A DNA stretch of 64,000 nucleotides from Bdellovibrionales bacterium (GTDB lineage: Bacteria; Bdellovibrionota; Bdellovibrionia; Bdellovibrionales; UBA1609). A program made the translations under genes and the position numbers. This document shows, piece by piece, positions 26,040 to 35,925 of this stretch (position 1 is its first letter; each line of letters opens with the position of its first letter). Below the pieces are notes generated by a model, which worked only from the letters and a program-made list of their open reading frames with translations, was not told the DNA's origin and made no database searches. The stretch spans positions 62,001-126,000 of the forward strand of contig JAIBAM010000002.1 in assembly GCA_019695175.1 (NCBI GenBank), in the 5' to 3' direction.

Positions 26040-26702
26040 TTAATCATTTTTAGCATGGCGAACGTCATCCCCTGTTGCTAAAAATATAACTTCCTCTGCA
26101 ATATTTGTCGCATGATCGGCCAATCGTTCAAAATTTCTTGCAATGGTTATCATCCCTAAAGAAGGTTCAATCTCTTCGGTATTCAATCTCATGGAGGACA
26201 CCATTTCTTGGATGATTTTATCCTTAAGCTGATCCACTTCATCATCTCTTTTTAAAATCTCTTGGGAAAGACTCACATCCCGACGAACAAATGCGTCCAA
26301 ACTATCCCGCACCATGGAGCGAACCCGTTCTGAAATTTTTAAAAGATCTGGAAGCATTTTGATCGCCTGTCCCTGCAAAAATAAGTCTGCAGCACAGTGT
26401 GCAATATTCACCACTTGATCTCCCATGCGCTCCAAATCCGTATTGATTTTTATTGCGGCAATGACCAAACGCAAATCCTTCGCCACAGGAGCTTGTTTTG
26501 CAATCAATTGCACGCACAAATTGTCCACCTGTATTTGCAAATCATTTACTTTTTGTTCCTGCAAATGAACTTCCGCCAAGCGATGGGGATCACGAGTGAA
26601 TAAAGCCTGGCAAACTTCCGCCAAAGCTTTTTCCACAGTTCCACCCATTGCGAGAACAAGGGCTTTTATTCCTTGCAAATCAATTTCAAAATGTCGAATC
26701 AT
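26040..26702 (-). CDS. phoU: Phosphate signalling protein PhoU
   Basis: 220 residues forming two PhoU three-helix repeats, with the characteristic DLERMGDQVVNIAHCA and NFERLADHATNIAEEV motifs. PhoU links PstSCAB activity to PhoR and keeps the regulon off when phosphate is plentiful. It lies between pstB (9-bp gap) and phoB. Confidence 0.96.
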   Translation of the reverse strand: MIRHFEIDLQGIKALVLAMGGTVEKALAEVCQALFTRDPHRLAEVHLQEQKVNDLQIQVDNLCVQLIAKQAPVAKDLRLVIAAIKINTDLERMGDQVVNIAHCAADLFLQGQAIKMLPDLLKISERVRSMVRDSLDAFVRRDVSLSQEILKRDDEVDQLKDKIIQEMVSSMRLNTEEIEPSLGMITIARNFERLADHATNIAEEVIFLATGDDVRHAKND

Positions 26703-26711
26703 AAATTATTC

Positions 26712-27491
26712 TTACCCAAAACGACCGGTTATATATTGTTCGGTACGAGAATCCCTAGGCTTGGTAAAAACTTGAACTGTATCCCCATACTCAATCATTG
26801 ATCCCAACAAAAAAAATCCTGTTTTGTCTGAAATTCTTGAGGCCTGCTGCATGTTATGAGTCACCATTATAACAGTCACGCGATTTTTTAACTCTTGTAC
26901 TAACTCTTCAATCCGTGCGGTAGAGATTGGGTCTAACGCACTTGTGGGTTCATCCATTAAAATCACTGGTGGATTGATTGCCAGAGCTCGAGCTATACAT
27001 AACCGTTGCTGTTGCCCCCCAGAAAGGCTTGTTCCCAATTTGTTTAACTTATCTTTAACTTCATTCCAAAGTGCAGCTTGCTTTAAACTTTGTTCCACTT
27101 TTTCTTCAAGAAGAGCACGACGACGAAGGCCCATTAATTTAGGTCCAATAGCCACATTGTCAAAAATGGAAAGGGCAGGGAAGGGATTGGGTTTTTGAAA
27201 CACCATCCCAACACGACGACGTATTAAAACTGGGTCCACTCCTTTACCGTAGATATCTTTTCCTTCCAACCACACCTGTCCTTTGACTTTGGCCCCTGGA
27301 GTTTCTTCGTGCAATCGATTCAAACAGCGAATAAAGGTGGACTTTCCACAGCCTGAAGGCCCAATGACAGCAATAACTTGGTTAGGAAAAATACTTACAG
27401 AGACCCCTTTAACCGCATGGAAAGGACCAAAGTAGGCCTGTAATTCATCCGTTCGCAGTACAGGATTTTTTTGTGCTTCTTCAACTCCCAT
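26712..27491 (-). CDS. pstB: Phosphate ABC transporter ATP-binding protein PstB
   Basis: 259 residues with Walker [10 protein letters not shown], signature [15 protein letters not shown], Walker [14 protein letters not shown] and the H-loop [11 protein letters not shown]. The ending YITGRFG is typical of PstB. It powers phosphate import through PstC and PstA. The 7-bp gap to pstA indicates co-translation. Confidence 0.97.
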   Translation of the reverse strand: MGVEEAQKNPVLRTDELQAYFGPFHAVKGVSVSIFPNQVIAVIGPSGCGKSTFIRCLNRLHEETPGAKVKGQVWLEGKDIYGKGVDPVLIRRRVGMVFQKPNPFPALSIFDNVAIGPKLMGLRRRALLEEKVEQSLKQAALWNEVKDKLNKLGTSLSGGQQQRLCIARALAINPPVILMDEPTSALDPISTARIEELVQELKNRVTVIMVTHNMQQASRISDKTGFFLLGSMIEYGDTVQVFTKPRDSRTEQYITGRFG

Positions 27492-27498
27492 TATTCTT

Positions 27499-28338
27499 CT
27501 AACTCCTCACCCGCCCCAAAAAACGAGTGGCTAAATTCATAAATAAAATCAACGTAACCAAAACAAAAGATCCGGCCCAAGCTTGTTGTTCTAAATCTGC
27601 AAAACCACTGCGAGCCCAATTAAAAATCTGTACCGACATAGACGCTGTGGGTTGACTTAAAGAACGAGCGTAAAATTGGTTTCCCAGAGCCGTGAATAAA
27701 AGTGGCGCGGTCTCACCAAATATTCGTGCAACAGCCAACATTATTGCAGTCAAAACAGCCTTTCTACAGCCAGGCAATAGTATTTGTAGAATCACTCGCC
27801 AACGAGATAAACCCAAAGCTAAGCCTGCTTCCCGTATGTGCCCCGGCATTAGTTTAAAAATCTCTTCACTACTGCGAGCCACAATTGGAAGCATAATTAA
27901 CGCTAAAGAAAAAGCCCCCGCATAGGCCGAAAACCCATAGCGAATCACCACAATCCCATAAACAAAAATTCCTACAATTATCGAGGGAACACAGGTTAAT
28001 AAGTCCAAAGAAAACCGTAAAATATTTGCTGTTTTTCCCACACCATATTCACTGAGATAAACTCCAGACACAATGCCCAGAGGAATTCCAACAATACTGG
28101 CTAAGGCAACCATGACTAGACTGCCGACAATACTGTTAGCCATTCCTCCTGTAGAGCCTGTAGGTCCGGGGAGCGTAGTTAAAAAACTCCAACTCAAAAC
28201 ATTTCCCCCCTGACGAAGAACATAAAATAAAATCATGATCAAAGGTAAAAGGGCCAAAAATGTAAACAAAAACAATACTATCTTAGCCATCCAATTTATA
28301 ATTCTTCGCTGCAAATAGGTCCAATTTTTAAAATTCAT
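27499..28338 (-). CDS. pstA: Phosphate ABC transporter permease PstA
   Basis: 279 residues, six predicted membrane helices, with the permease EAA-like loop [24 protein letters not shown] that contacts Pst[17 protein letters not shown] near residue 60 is characteristic of PstA. Its start overlaps the stop of pstC by 4 bp. Confidence 0.96.
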   Translation of the reverse strand: MNFKNWTYLQRRIINWMAKIVLFLFTFLALLPLIMILFYVLRQGGNVLSWSFLTTLPGPTGSTGGMANSIVGSLVMVALASIVGIPLGIVSGVYLSEYGVGKTANILRFSLDLLTCVPSIIVGIFVYGIVVIRYGFSAYAGAFSLALIMLPIVARSSEEIFKLMPGHIREAGLALGLSRWRVILQILLPGCRKAVLTAIMLAVARIFGETAPLLFTALGNQFYARSLSQPTASMSVQIFNWARSGFADLEQQAWAGSFVLVTLILFMNLATRFLGRVRS

Positions 28339-29390
28339 TTGGCGCCCCTGAATTTTCTCTCAATGCGCCAGACAACAAATCGAGCCCCGCCATTCACCAA
28401 TATAGAAACAGCAAAAAGTGTGAGTCCTACCCCCGTCAGCGCAGATAAGTGAAGGTCACTGTCGGCCTCCGCATATTGATTGGCTAGAACACTCGCCATG
28501 GTTTGTGCCGGCGCTAAAAGAGACCAATTCAACTCAATACGATTACCAATAACCATGGTCACAGCCATGGTTTCCCCTAAAGCTCTCCCCAACCCCAAGA
28601 TAATACCGCCAATAACTCCAGACATTCCTGCTTTTAGTACTGCTAAACAGATCATTTCCCATCGCGTCGCGCCCAATGCCAGTGCAGCTTCACGATGGGA
28701 CTGTGGGATAGCCCTAAAAACTTCCCGACAAGTGGAGGCTATGGTAGGAACAATCATAATAGCCAATACAATACTGGCCGCCATGATTCCCACTCCTAAG
28801 GGGTAACCCTTGAACAAGGGCATCCAGGAAAAGTGATCCACTAGCCAAGGCTGAAGGCTTTGCCGTAACCAAGGCACCAAAACAAAAAGTCCCCAAAAAC
28901 CATAAACCACACTAGGGATAGCCGCTAAAGTTTCAATTAAAAAAGAAAGCGCATGAGCCAAACGACGAGGGGCTATTTCATTCAAAAAAAGAGCCACTCC
29001 CACCCCAACGGGAACGGCCAATATAAGAGCTCCCAAAGAAGTAAAAAGAGTCCCATGGATAAGCGCCAGGGCCCCGAACTCTTGAGTTACGCTATTCCAC
29101 TCTGTATTGAAAAAAAACCGGAAACCAAAGTGATGCAAGGCGGGCCAAGACATCTTAAAAATCAAAACCACCATACTTAAGAGGAGGAAAATAATTCCCC
29201 ATGAAGTGATTTTTAATCCATAATAAAAGGCACGATCCGCGAAATGGATTTCACTTTTCTTTGGTGGTTTGGGTTTCTTTGGAGACAGGCTCTGAGTTTG
29301 GTCTCTCTGATTGCGTAATTTTGGATTCAAATCCAGAGCTTTAATTTTCGCCAAACAAGTTCTTTTGTAACGTAAAAACATTCTATTCAA
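28335..29390 (-). CDS. pstC: Phosphate ABC transporter permease PstC
   Basis: 351 residues with six predicted membrane helices and loop QSHREAALALGATRWEMICLAVLKAG. About 45 extra N-terminal residues, rich in Lys, Pro and Arg, precede the first helix; they are cytoplasmic and of unknown role. It overlaps pstS by 8 bp and pstA by 4 bp. Confidence 0.96.
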   Translation of the reverse strand: MNRMFLRYKRTCLAKIKALDLNPKLRNQRDQTQSLSPKKPKPPKKSEIHFADRAFYYGLKITSWGIIFLLLSMVVLIFKMSWPALHHFGFRFFFNTEWNSVTQEFGALALIHGTLFTSLGALILAVPVGVGVALFLNEIAPRRLAHALSFLIETLAAIPSVVYGFWGLFVLVPWLRQSLQPWLVDHFSWMPLFKGYPLGVGIMAASIVLAIMIVPTIASTCREVFRAIPQSHREAALALGATRWEMICLAVLKAGMSGVIGGIILGLGRALGETMAVTMVIGNRIELNWSLLAPAQTMASVLANQYAEADSDLHLSALTGVGLTLFAVSILVNGGARFVVWRIERKFRGAK

Positions 29391-30432
29391 ATTTCACAGT
29401 ACTGAGGCTTTTTAGAGCGGCCTCACGAAAAATTTTTGGTAAAGCCCCATAGTGCAATTCGGTTGCTGTCGTCTGGCCCTGATTCAAAGCCCAATTTAAA
29501 AAGCCAATCAATTTTTGTCCTGACTCTTTTTGCATTTTTTGTCGCAAAAGAATGTAAGTAAAAGAGCTTATAGGATATGACCCCTTGTCAAGGCTCCCGA
29601 GCAGAGAGACCCTCATATCTTTGATTTTAGTGATGTCACTTGCCGCTGCCGTTAAAGCTTTCACTGAGGGCTCCACAAAAATACCGTTATTATTTTTAAT
29701 GCTTGCCATAGTTAATTTATTAGCCATTGCAAATGTCATTTCCATATAGCCAATGGCGCCCGGATTTTGCCGCACCAATCCCAAGACTCCGTCATTTCCC
29801 TTACCGCCCAATCCCACAGCAAATTTAATGGATTTTCCCTGTCCAAACTTATCTTTCCAATCTTTAGCTTTCAGCGATAGATATTCCGTGAAGACTGCAG
29901 TCGTTCCACTTCCATCAGACCGATAAGCAACAGTTATAGGAAGATTGGGAAGGGCGACTTTGGGATTTAATTTTTGAATCCTTACATCGTTCCACTGAGT
30001 CACTTGGCCAGAGAAGATGGCGCCAATCAGTTCACCATCCATCTTCAAACTCACTGTCACACTCGGTAAATTATAAGTGATCACAACCGCACCAATGGCT
30101 GTGGGAATTTGAAGTATCGGCCACTTGGCTTGCTTTATTTCATTCTCTTTCATGGGATCATCGGAGGCGCCAAAAAAGGTGGTTTCAGCCACAAATTGAC
30201 GGACTCCAGCGGAGCTCCCGGTGGGTTGATAATTAATCTCAACAGATTCATCCACCATTCGATAATTGGCCGCCCACTTGGAGTATAAAGGCGCTGCAAA
30301 TGTAGATCCCCCACCGGTAATAGAAAGGGTTGCAGCTCCCCCTTGTAAACAATACTGACTCAAAAAAATAACTATCAAACAACCCAGTAATGTTCGGGAC
30401 CTATTCCTAGTTAAATTTCTTAAAACATTCAT
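29383..30432 (-). CDS. pstS: Phosphate-binding protein PstS
   Basis: 349 residues with a signal peptide. Phosphate-binding segments GGGSTFAAPLYSKW, TGSSAGVRQF, and SDGSGTTAVFTEYL are all present, as in periplasmic PstS. It is the first gene of the seven-gene operon and has a Pho box 46-63 bp upstream of its start. Confidence 0.97.
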   Translation of the reverse strand: MNVLRNLTRNRSRTLLGCLIVIFLSQYCLQGGAATLSITGGGSTFAAPLYSKWAANYRMVDESVEINYQPTGSSAGVRQFVAETTFFGASDDPMKENEIKQAKWPILQIPTAIGAVVITYNLPSVTVSLKMDGELIGAIFSGQVTQWNDVRIQKLNPKVALPNLPITVAYRSDGSGTTAVFTEYLSLKAKDWKDKFGQGKSIKFAVGLGGKGNDGVLGLVRQNPGAIGYMEMTFAMANKLTMASIKNNNGIFVEPSVKALTAAASDITKIKDMRVSLLGSLDKGSYPISSFTYILLRQKMQKESGQKLIGFLNWALNQGQTTATELHYGALPKIFREAALKSLSTVKFE

Positions 30433-30462
30433 TAAAATCTCCTGGCGCTCTGGCTTACCACC

Positions 30463-30495
30463 CTTATAGGCTAGAATTCACGTCTTTTTCACGTC
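30463..30495 (-). promoter_or_regulatory. Pho box and -10 element of the pst operon
   Basis: On the minus strand GACGTGA-AAAA-GACGTGA (30495-30478) is two identical 7-mers at an 11-bp period, the layout of a PhoB site in which the box replaces the -35 element. A -10 element TATAAG (30468-30463) follows after 9 bp. The pstS start is at 30432. Confidence 0.8.
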
Positions 30496-30572
30496 AGATT
30501 TTAGTTAATATTAATTTTTGACAATTTCACTCCCATTGGAAAAAATAACCCTATGATATCTTTGAGAATTAC

Positions 30573-31583
30573 ATGCGCATTGGAATAGTTGATTTAGGAA
30601 CCAATTCAGTTCGCTTTGCTCTTTATGAAGAGAACCTTGGACAAATCCACTGCCTCTACAAAAAGAAGCTCATGCTAAGACCAGGACAGGGTGTTTACCA
30701 AACCGGTCGACTGAAAAAAAGCGTGGTCCGACGACTAGTGAACGCCTTTACCAAATACCGCCACTTGGCCGATCAGTTTTCTGTAGAAACCATCTATGCT
30801 GCTGCCACGGCAGCCCTCAGAGAAGCTGAGAATGCAAACAAAGTGATACGACGCATTATGAACCAGAGTGGTATCAAAATTCAGATCATCAGTGGCGAAA
30901 AAGAAGCCCAACTTATCGCCCAAGGGATTCTCCACTTTGACGCCCCTAAATCCAACCCCTTTTGTCTCATTGATATAGGAGGTGGTTCCACTGAAATATC
31001 TCTGTTTGATAAGAAAAAATTCAAACTGTTCCCCTACAAAAAGCCTGCACAAATTCGCCCCAAACAACAACTAAGCCTGCCTCTTGGGGCTTTTCGACTG
31101 CAACAAATGTTTTTACCCCACCCTCAAAGCCATCATCTTTCCCATCGTTTGGCCCATTTATCCCAAATGCGCCATTGGATCGGACTAGAGTTGGAAAAAT
31201 CTTTGGGTCGATTTTCTAAAAACGACCTCACTTTGGGGATTGGTTCCAGCGGAACCATTCGCGCTCTAGCCCGCATTTTGGATCCTAAATTTGTACGTCA
31301 AACTTTACCCTTAAACGCGACAAGTAAAAAAAATAAAGTTCAGTCAAAGCTCTGTTTCACGCAAAATGATTTACAGCAACTTATTGAAGAAATGCTCTTT
31401 ATGACAAAAACTGAACTTCTCCGTTTACCAGGCATGGAGTTACGCCGAACAGAAACAATATTCAGTGGAGCCGTTTTATTATTTGAAATTTTAAATTTCC
31501 TGAATATTAAAAGAGTCCAAACCACCCACTGCGGATTAAGAGATGGACTTCTGTTACAAGCTCTTTATGAAGCAAAACATTAA
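30573..31583 (+). CDS. ppx: Exopolyphosphatase / pppGpp phosphohydrolase (Ppx/GppA)
   Basis: 336 residues of the acetate-kinase/Hsp70-like fold: VDLGTNSVRFALYE at the start, AAATAALREAENA, and IDIGGGSTEISLF. The length is that of the short two-domain Ppx form. It reads divergently from the pst operon with 140 bp between starts, so polyphosphate hydrolysis and phosphate uptake are controlled from one region. Confidence 0.92.
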   Translation: MRIGIVDLGTNSVRFALYEENLGQIHCLYKKKLMLRPGQGVYQTGRLKKSVVRRLVNAFTKYRHLADQFSVETIYAAATAALREAENANKVIRRIMNQSGIKIQIISGEKEAQLIAQGILHFDAPKSNPFCLIDIGGGSTEISLFDKKKFKLFPYKKPAQIRPKQQLSLPLGAFRLQQMFLPHPQSHHLSHRLAHLSQMRHWIGLELEKSLGRFSKNDLTLGIGSSGTIRALARILDPKFVRQTLPLNATSKKNKVQSKLCFTQNDLQQLIEEMLFMTKTELLRLPGMELRRTETIFSGAVLLFEILNFLNIKRVQTTHCGLRDGLLLQALYEAKH

Positions 31584-31601
31584 TCCTTGAAGGAATACTC
31601 C

Positions 31602-32369
31602 ATGACCAAATTAAGTGTGAACATAAATAAGCTCGCCACGCTTCGTAACTCTCGCGGAAAAAATCAACCCAATCTCTTATACTTTGGCAAAAAAATTCTT
31701 GAGTGGGGCGCTCATGGGCTTACCGTTCATCCCCGTCCCGACGCTCGTCATATTAAAAAACAAGATGTGATCGAACTTCATCAGTTGGTGCAAAAATTCA
31801 ATCTGGAAAATAGTTCTCAAACCGAATTCAATGTGGAAGGCTACCCCAGTGCTGACTTCTTAAATCTTGTGGATTCAGTTCGCCCTCATCAAGTCACTCT
31901 GGTACCTGATAAGCCAGAAGCATTGACCTCCCAGGCCGGATGGGAAATTTCTAATTGTGAAAAACTACTCCACCCAGTGATCACCCAACTGCAAAAATCA
32001 GGGATAAGAGTTTCCCTTTTTATTGATCCCAATTCCTTTACCAAAAAAGATCTCGATGTTCTAACTTTCATTCGACCCGATCGAGTCGAACTCTATACGG
32101 AAAAATATGCTGATAATTTTGGCACATCGATGCAACAGGAGACACTTGAAAATTACAAAATCTGTGCTCAAAAAATAAGCACCATTGGAATAGGACTTAA
32201 CGCGGGACATGATTTAAATAAATTTAATTTATACGCTTTTCTTCAAAGCCTTCCGCAAATAGATGAGGTCTCTATCGGTCACGCTTTAATTTGCGAGTCT
32301 TTGGAAGAAGGTTTGTGTCAAACCGTAAAGTGTTATTTAAAAATTTTATCATCTACCAATTTGCTTTGA
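31602..32369 (+). CDS. pdxJ: Pyridoxine 5'-phosphate synthase PdxJ
   Basis: 255 residues from Met 31602 (AAGGA 7 bp upstream). The TIM-barrel motifs LSVNINKLATLRNSRG, GLTVHPRPDARHI, NVEGYPS, VTLVPDKPEALTSQAGW and IGIGLNAGHDLN are those of PdxJ, which makes pyridoxine phosphate, the vitamin B6 ring. A long inverted repeat overlaps its last codons. Confidence 0.96.
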   Translation: MTKLSVNINKLATLRNSRGKNQPNLLYFGKKILEWGAHGLTVHPRPDARHIKKQDVIELHQLVQKFNLENSSQTEFNVEGYPSADFLNLVDSVRPHQVTLVPDKPEALTSQAGWEISNCEKLLHPVITQLQKSGIRVSLFIDPNSFTKKDLDVLTFIRPDRVELYTEKYADNFGTSMQQETLENYKICAQKISTIGIGLNAGHDLNKFNLYAFLQSLPQIDEVSIGHALICESLEEGLCQTVKCYLKILSSTNLL

Positions 32370-32411
32370 ATTATTTTATAAATATAATTTATTTATAAAA
32401 TAATTCAAAGC
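32363..32411. repeat. Perfect 22-bp inverted repeat overlapping pdxJ stop
   Basis: Two 22-bp arms around a 5-base loop (TAATT at 32385-32389). The arms are nearly all A/T and start in the last two pdxJ codons. A second smaller hairpin (ACCAAGGAAA / TTTTCCTCGGT) follows near 32435-32456. It may be a transcription end or 3' RNA-stability element, but there is no GC-rich stem with a U-run. Confidence 0.9.
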
Positions 32412-32568
32412 ATTAAACATTATTTCAAATCACCAAGGAAATTTTCCTCGGTAATTTGTCTTCTTTCAAAAATAAAGCCCATTGAAGACGGCACAGACTT
32501 TGCTAATTGAAATTGCCCAACAAGAAAAATTTTTTTCTTAAAAAATAAAAACAAAAAAGGAGAGGGAG

Positions 32569-33498
32569 ATGATAAAAAAATTGCTTATTTTATTAGCAAT
32601 AAGTGCGGGCAGTCTTCATGTGGCTGCTGAAAGTGGGGAACTCGACGAAGTGGGTTATTGGCCACCGGAAAATACTCACAGTAGTAATAGGGACGCTGAA
32701 TCTGCTGAAAGAACTGCCGAGCTCAGAAGAAAACTAAGAGATGAAGCCGCTGAAGTACCAGCTATTATAAGACCCTTTGCGGGAGCTCCCCTTCTTATTG
32801 CTGGAGAAACCGTTGGCTACTTTGCAAACAGTGGTAAATTACTTGATAAAGAGGCAAGACGTTTTGTCGCAAATAGTGCTGAAGCCAAACAATGTGTTAG
32901 TGAATTTCGAGGCCCTGCTGGCAAGGCTGGTTGTTTGGTGATGTTTGCGGGTGGGCTCGCCGTGTCTCTAATCAATCTTCAGGGCGGAAGTACGGAGAAC
33001 TTAGTGATGTTTGCGACCCAAGTTTTAGGAGGTGAGTTTGGATATATCGCTGATGCCTTCAGCGATTTAGCCGCTCGCACCGGTAAAGTACCTTTGGTTC
33101 GCGAAGTCCTAACTGTTTTCTCCATTGTGACAGACACAACAGGCCAAGTGGTTTTCGTTGGTGGGTCAGCGCTGGCTGATGGAGTAAAAAGGGAAACTGA
33201 TGCTGTAGGCGCAGCGGTTATTTCACCTTTTGGTGTATTAGCTTCTCTTCTACAAGGTAGAGCCGAAACCGCGCACTACTACGCCGCGACTGGCGTATCA
33301 GGCGTGGCATGTGCTGTTCTAAACATTCCAGGTACTGCAGCGAAAATTGCCGTCGGGGTGGTGGATGTCGTTCATGGTACACTCACAGGTCACAAATCTC
33401 GTAGCGAAGTTGGTTCATGTGACTGGAGAAAACTTCGCGATGCTTACGTCCGTGGTGAGCATGGTACACCTATAGATATTCGATTGATTGATCGGTAA
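32569..33498 (+). CDS. Secreted protein of unknown function
   Basis: 309 residues. Start has AAGGAGAGGGAG just upstream. A signal peptide (MIKKLLILLAISAGSLHVAA) is followed by a charged segment (about 20-65) and then a long Gly/Ala/Val-rich part with several hydrophobic stretches (about 135-185, 200-270). I recognise no family. GC content is slightly higher than the neighbours'. It has its own strong terminator. Confidence 0.7.
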   Translation: MIKKLLILLAISAGSLHVAAESGELDEVGYWPPENTHSSNRDAESAERTAELRRKLRDEAAEVPAIIRPFAGAPLLIAGETVGYFANSGKLLDKEARRFVANSAEAKQCVSEFRGPAGKAGCLVMFAGGLAVSLINLQGGSTENLVMFATQVLGGEFGYIADAFSDLAARTGKVPLVREVLTVFSIVTDTTGQVVFVGGSALADGVKRETDAVGAAVISPFGVLASLLQGRAETAHYYAATGVSGVACAVLNIPGTAAKIAVGVVDVVHGTLTGHKSRSEVGSCDWRKLRDAYVRGEHGTPIDIRLIDR

Positions 33499-33540
33499 CA
33501 ATTAATTGATGGCCTCCAGCTTCTTCTTCCTGAAGAAGAA

Positions 33541-33572
33541 AAACCCCCTGATTTATTTCAGGGGGTTTTTTA
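33541..33572 (+). terminator. Rho-independent terminator
   Basis: ACCCCCTGA - TTTAT - TTCAGGGGGT followed by TTTTT, about 45 bp after the stop at 33498. It is the clearest intrinsic terminator in the window. Confidence 0.95.
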
Positions 33573-33777
33573 TTTATTAAAACAGTAGTCAATAAATAGA
33601 ATTAGAACCTGATCCACCCGCAATGTAGCATCTTGGATCCCATTCCTACCTTCGTTGCAATCTTCCTCTATCTGGCTCAATTGCCTCAATCTTTAAAAAC
33701 CTTGGAGTCAGTAGCAGCTGAGTGGCACAACCGAACAGACCCATCACTTTTTTAAATTGATTTTAAACTGAGAACTC
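33573..33777. other. Intergenic region
   Basis: About 205 bp between the terminator and the rpmG promoter. I see no gene, tRNA or repeat. Confidence 0.5.
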
Positions 33778-33806
33778 TTGTTTTCCTGGAGCAAAGAAGG
33801 TATACG
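33778..33806 (+). promoter_or_regulatory. rpmG promoter
   Basis: TTGTTT (33778-33783), 17-bp spacer, TATACG (33801-33806), about 22 bp upstream of the rpmG start codon. Confidence 0.6.
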
Positions 33807-33828
33807 ACCCTCTTCTCGTGGAGGAACA

Positions 33829-34011
33829 ATGGCAAAGAAAAAAGGTAAAATTAGAATTATAACCCTTGAGTGCACTGAGGCTCGAAAAGCTGGAAAACCA
33901 GTATCAAGATACACTACTAAGAAAAACACTCAGACCCATCCAGAGCGATTGGAGAAAAAGAAATACAATCCTTTCCTCCGTCAACACACCCTACATAAAG
34001 AGATTAAATAG
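33829..34011 (+). CDS. rpmG: 50S ribosomal protein L33
   Basis: 60 residues, [17 protein letters not shown]...SRYTTKKN...[20 protein letters not shown], matching L33. Only one Cys remains where zinc-binding versions have CxxC pairs, so this is a C- (zinc-free) form, or an altered one. GTGGAGGA lies 4-9 bp upstream of the ATG. It forms its own small transcript with a promoter and terminator. Confidence 0.95.
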   Translation: MAKKKGKIRIITLECTEARKAGKPVSRYTTKKNTQTHPERLEKKKYNPFLRQHTLHKEIK

Positions 34012-34027
34012 TTATATATCCCATCGG

Positions 34028-34069
34028 TGGCTCGCTCATAGCAATCATCTGTTTCTGCGAGCCAGGTTT
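34028..34069 (+). terminator. Probable terminator of rpmG
   Basis: TGGCTCGC (34028-34035) pairs with GCGAGCCA (34057-34064), followed by GGTTTTATTT. The 21-base loop is larger than usual, so this is only probable. Confidence 0.5.
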
Positions 34070-34395
34070 TATTTGAACGCAATTGCTGTTTGCCGTATTT
34101 TCAGAAATCTTCAAAAAAGTCCAAACAACACCTTGGGTTCTAAATCTTGCAGAAGAAGCGCCAAAGTATTTATTAGAAACTGTTGCACCACAGCTGCTCC
34201 GAATAGGTTTTTAGCCCCTCCATTGCGAAACTATTATTAAAAAAATAATTTTATATTCAACTTGACCTTGCCCCAAAAGCAGACTTGAATTTTTTTCAAT
34301 TTAGAAACAATCAAAATTTTCCGGCAACTCTTGTCATTGTAAATAGAAAAAGAGCGAAAGAAATGAATAAGAGGTTGTTCGGATTAGGGGGGAAC
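34070..34395. other. Intergenic region
   Basis: About 326 bp downstream of the rpmG terminator. An open frame covers part of it but has no ribosome site or recognisable product. The last part carries the promoter for the next gene. No RNA gene seen. Confidence 0.5.
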
Positions 34396-35925
34396 ATGAA
34401 CTCAGTCTTCACAGTCGGTATTATTATGGGTCTTGCAACTATGAGCCATGCAAGAGTGATGAAGGTCGTAGACAATTACAATCAGCCAAGAGCTCAGGTC
34501 CAAGTCACAATTGAAACTCAATCCTCAAAAATTGGATTCCACGAATCATGGCAATCAATCAGTGACGCCGACGGCTCAGGGGGAAAGGTTGTTTTAGTCA
34601 CAAACGGTCGCGGGGAGTTTACCGTACCTACAGAATGGAAGTCTCCACAAACTGTGACTTTAGAAGGAAATGATTTAGTTCGCACCACTTACTATCAGGT
34701 CAGCCCTACCCGGGAACAATTACAAATCAATGAAGCTGATGGAAATCAGAAGATTGAGGTCCAAGGAGTCCTGTCCGGGTTCAGCAACATTAAAAATGGT
34801 GATGGTAAAGTAGACGTGGGCGTTATTATGCCCGCCATTGCAGAAGATCAAATTCTTTCTTTTGACCTGGGTTCTCTGATCAGTAGTGAAAAAGACATCA
34901 TCACGGTTCTAAACCAAGAGGTTGCAGTCCCAGCAAACGTCGCTTTCCCTGAACAAAGAGAGTCCTATTTTTTCCCGATTACGCTCAATAAACCCACATT
35001 TAGGATGTCTGTTCGCAAACCAGGCTCTTACCAATTCCTGGCCCTTCATGGCCAATTTCCACTCTCACAAGTGGTTGATCAATATCGCAGAGGGGTTCCA
35101 GCCTACGACCTTATAAACTATATAAGTTTATTAAAAAGCAACCTGGTCAAAATCGATGTAAGTAATAAGATTCAAGATTTGAATATTCCTGTTTCCGGTA
35201 TCAATTTTAGTGGCTCCATCAATGCGAAAGCACCAAATTTAGCGGGTGACGACCTACTTCTCACTGTTGCCTTATCTAAAATTGCCGGCACCAATATTCT
35301 TATCCCTTCGGATGTAAAAAGACTGAAAAGCAATGAAACAAAAGCTTTAAAAATTTCGGAAAACGCTGTCGACGCTCAAGCTTTATCTGTTCTCTTTAAA
35401 GAAAAAAGCAATTTCAATTTTAGCCTCCAGTATGACAAACCCCTTGATCCCACTTCAATGGAAAGCCTGAGTATCCCCACAGATATTTTGTACGACCTCT
35501 TTAAGACTCAAGGAAATCAAAGCAAACAAGTGAACTTCAATCAGTTCAGCTTAGCACTTCATCCGAAAGCAAACTCCCAACCCGCACCATCGGTGCCCAA
35601 TCTCCTAAACCTTGTGGATGAACCCAGGGTTAATGGTACCGCTTTAAGTTTAAGTCCGCCTCCTCTTAATAATGCGATTCAGCCACTTGGAATACTTGTC
35701 ATTTACTCTGCGATTACATTAAATAATAAGGCTGAACAACGCACTAAACTTTGGGAGTTGTGGGTCCCCAATTGGAGCTCACAAATAGTACTACCGAATC
35801 TTCCCAGTTTGAGAGTTGGAGAAGCTTCGTACTATAGATGGGAAGTTCTATTTTTAGGGAGTAGTAATGTCGGTAATAACTCGACCGTCACTCATGTTTC
35901 CCGAAACATGGTGGAGATCAAATAG
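34396..35925 (+). CDS. Secreted protein with an N-terminal beta domain, unknown function
   Basis: 509 residues from Met 34396, chosen because AGGGGGGA lies 5 bp upstream and a signal peptide starts there (MNSVFTVGIIMGLATMSHA); in-frame ATGs at 34285 and 34363 lack both. Residues about 20-110 (VMKVVDNYNQPRAQVQVTIE...GRGEFTVPTEW) look like a carboxypeptidase-regulatory-like or Big-type beta domain. The rest is beta-rich with no recognised family. The next gene, a BamC-like lipoprotein, overlaps it by 59 bp. Confidence 0.65.
   Translation: MNSVFTVGIIMGLATMSHARVMKVVDNYNQPRAQVQVTIETQSSKIGFHESWQSISDADGSGGKVVLVTNGRGEFTVPTEWKSPQTVTLEGNDLVRTTYYQVSPTREQLQINEADGNQKIEVQGVLSGFSNIKNGDGKVDVGVIMPAIAEDQILSFDLGSLISSEKDIITVLNQEVAVPANVAFPEQRESYFFPITLNKPTFRMSVRKPGSYQFLALHGQFPLSQVVDQYRRGVPAYDLINYISLLKSNLVKIDVSNKIQDLNIPVSGINFSGSINAKAPNLAGDDLLLTVALSKIAGTNILIPSDVKRLKSNETKALKISENAVDAQALSVLFKEKSNFNFSLQYDKPLDPTSMESLSIPTDILYDLFKTQGNQSKQVNFNQFSLALHPKANSQPAPSVPNLLNLVDEPRVNGTALSLSPPPLNNAIQPLGILVIYSAITLNNKAEQRTKLWELWVPNWSSQIVLPNLPSLRVGEASYYRWEVLFLGSSNVGNNSTVTHVSRNMVEIK

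Noticed and set aside
33866-34240. 124-codon frame overlapping rpmG
   Set aside because: It is out of frame with L33, lacks a ribosome site, and has no recognisable product.
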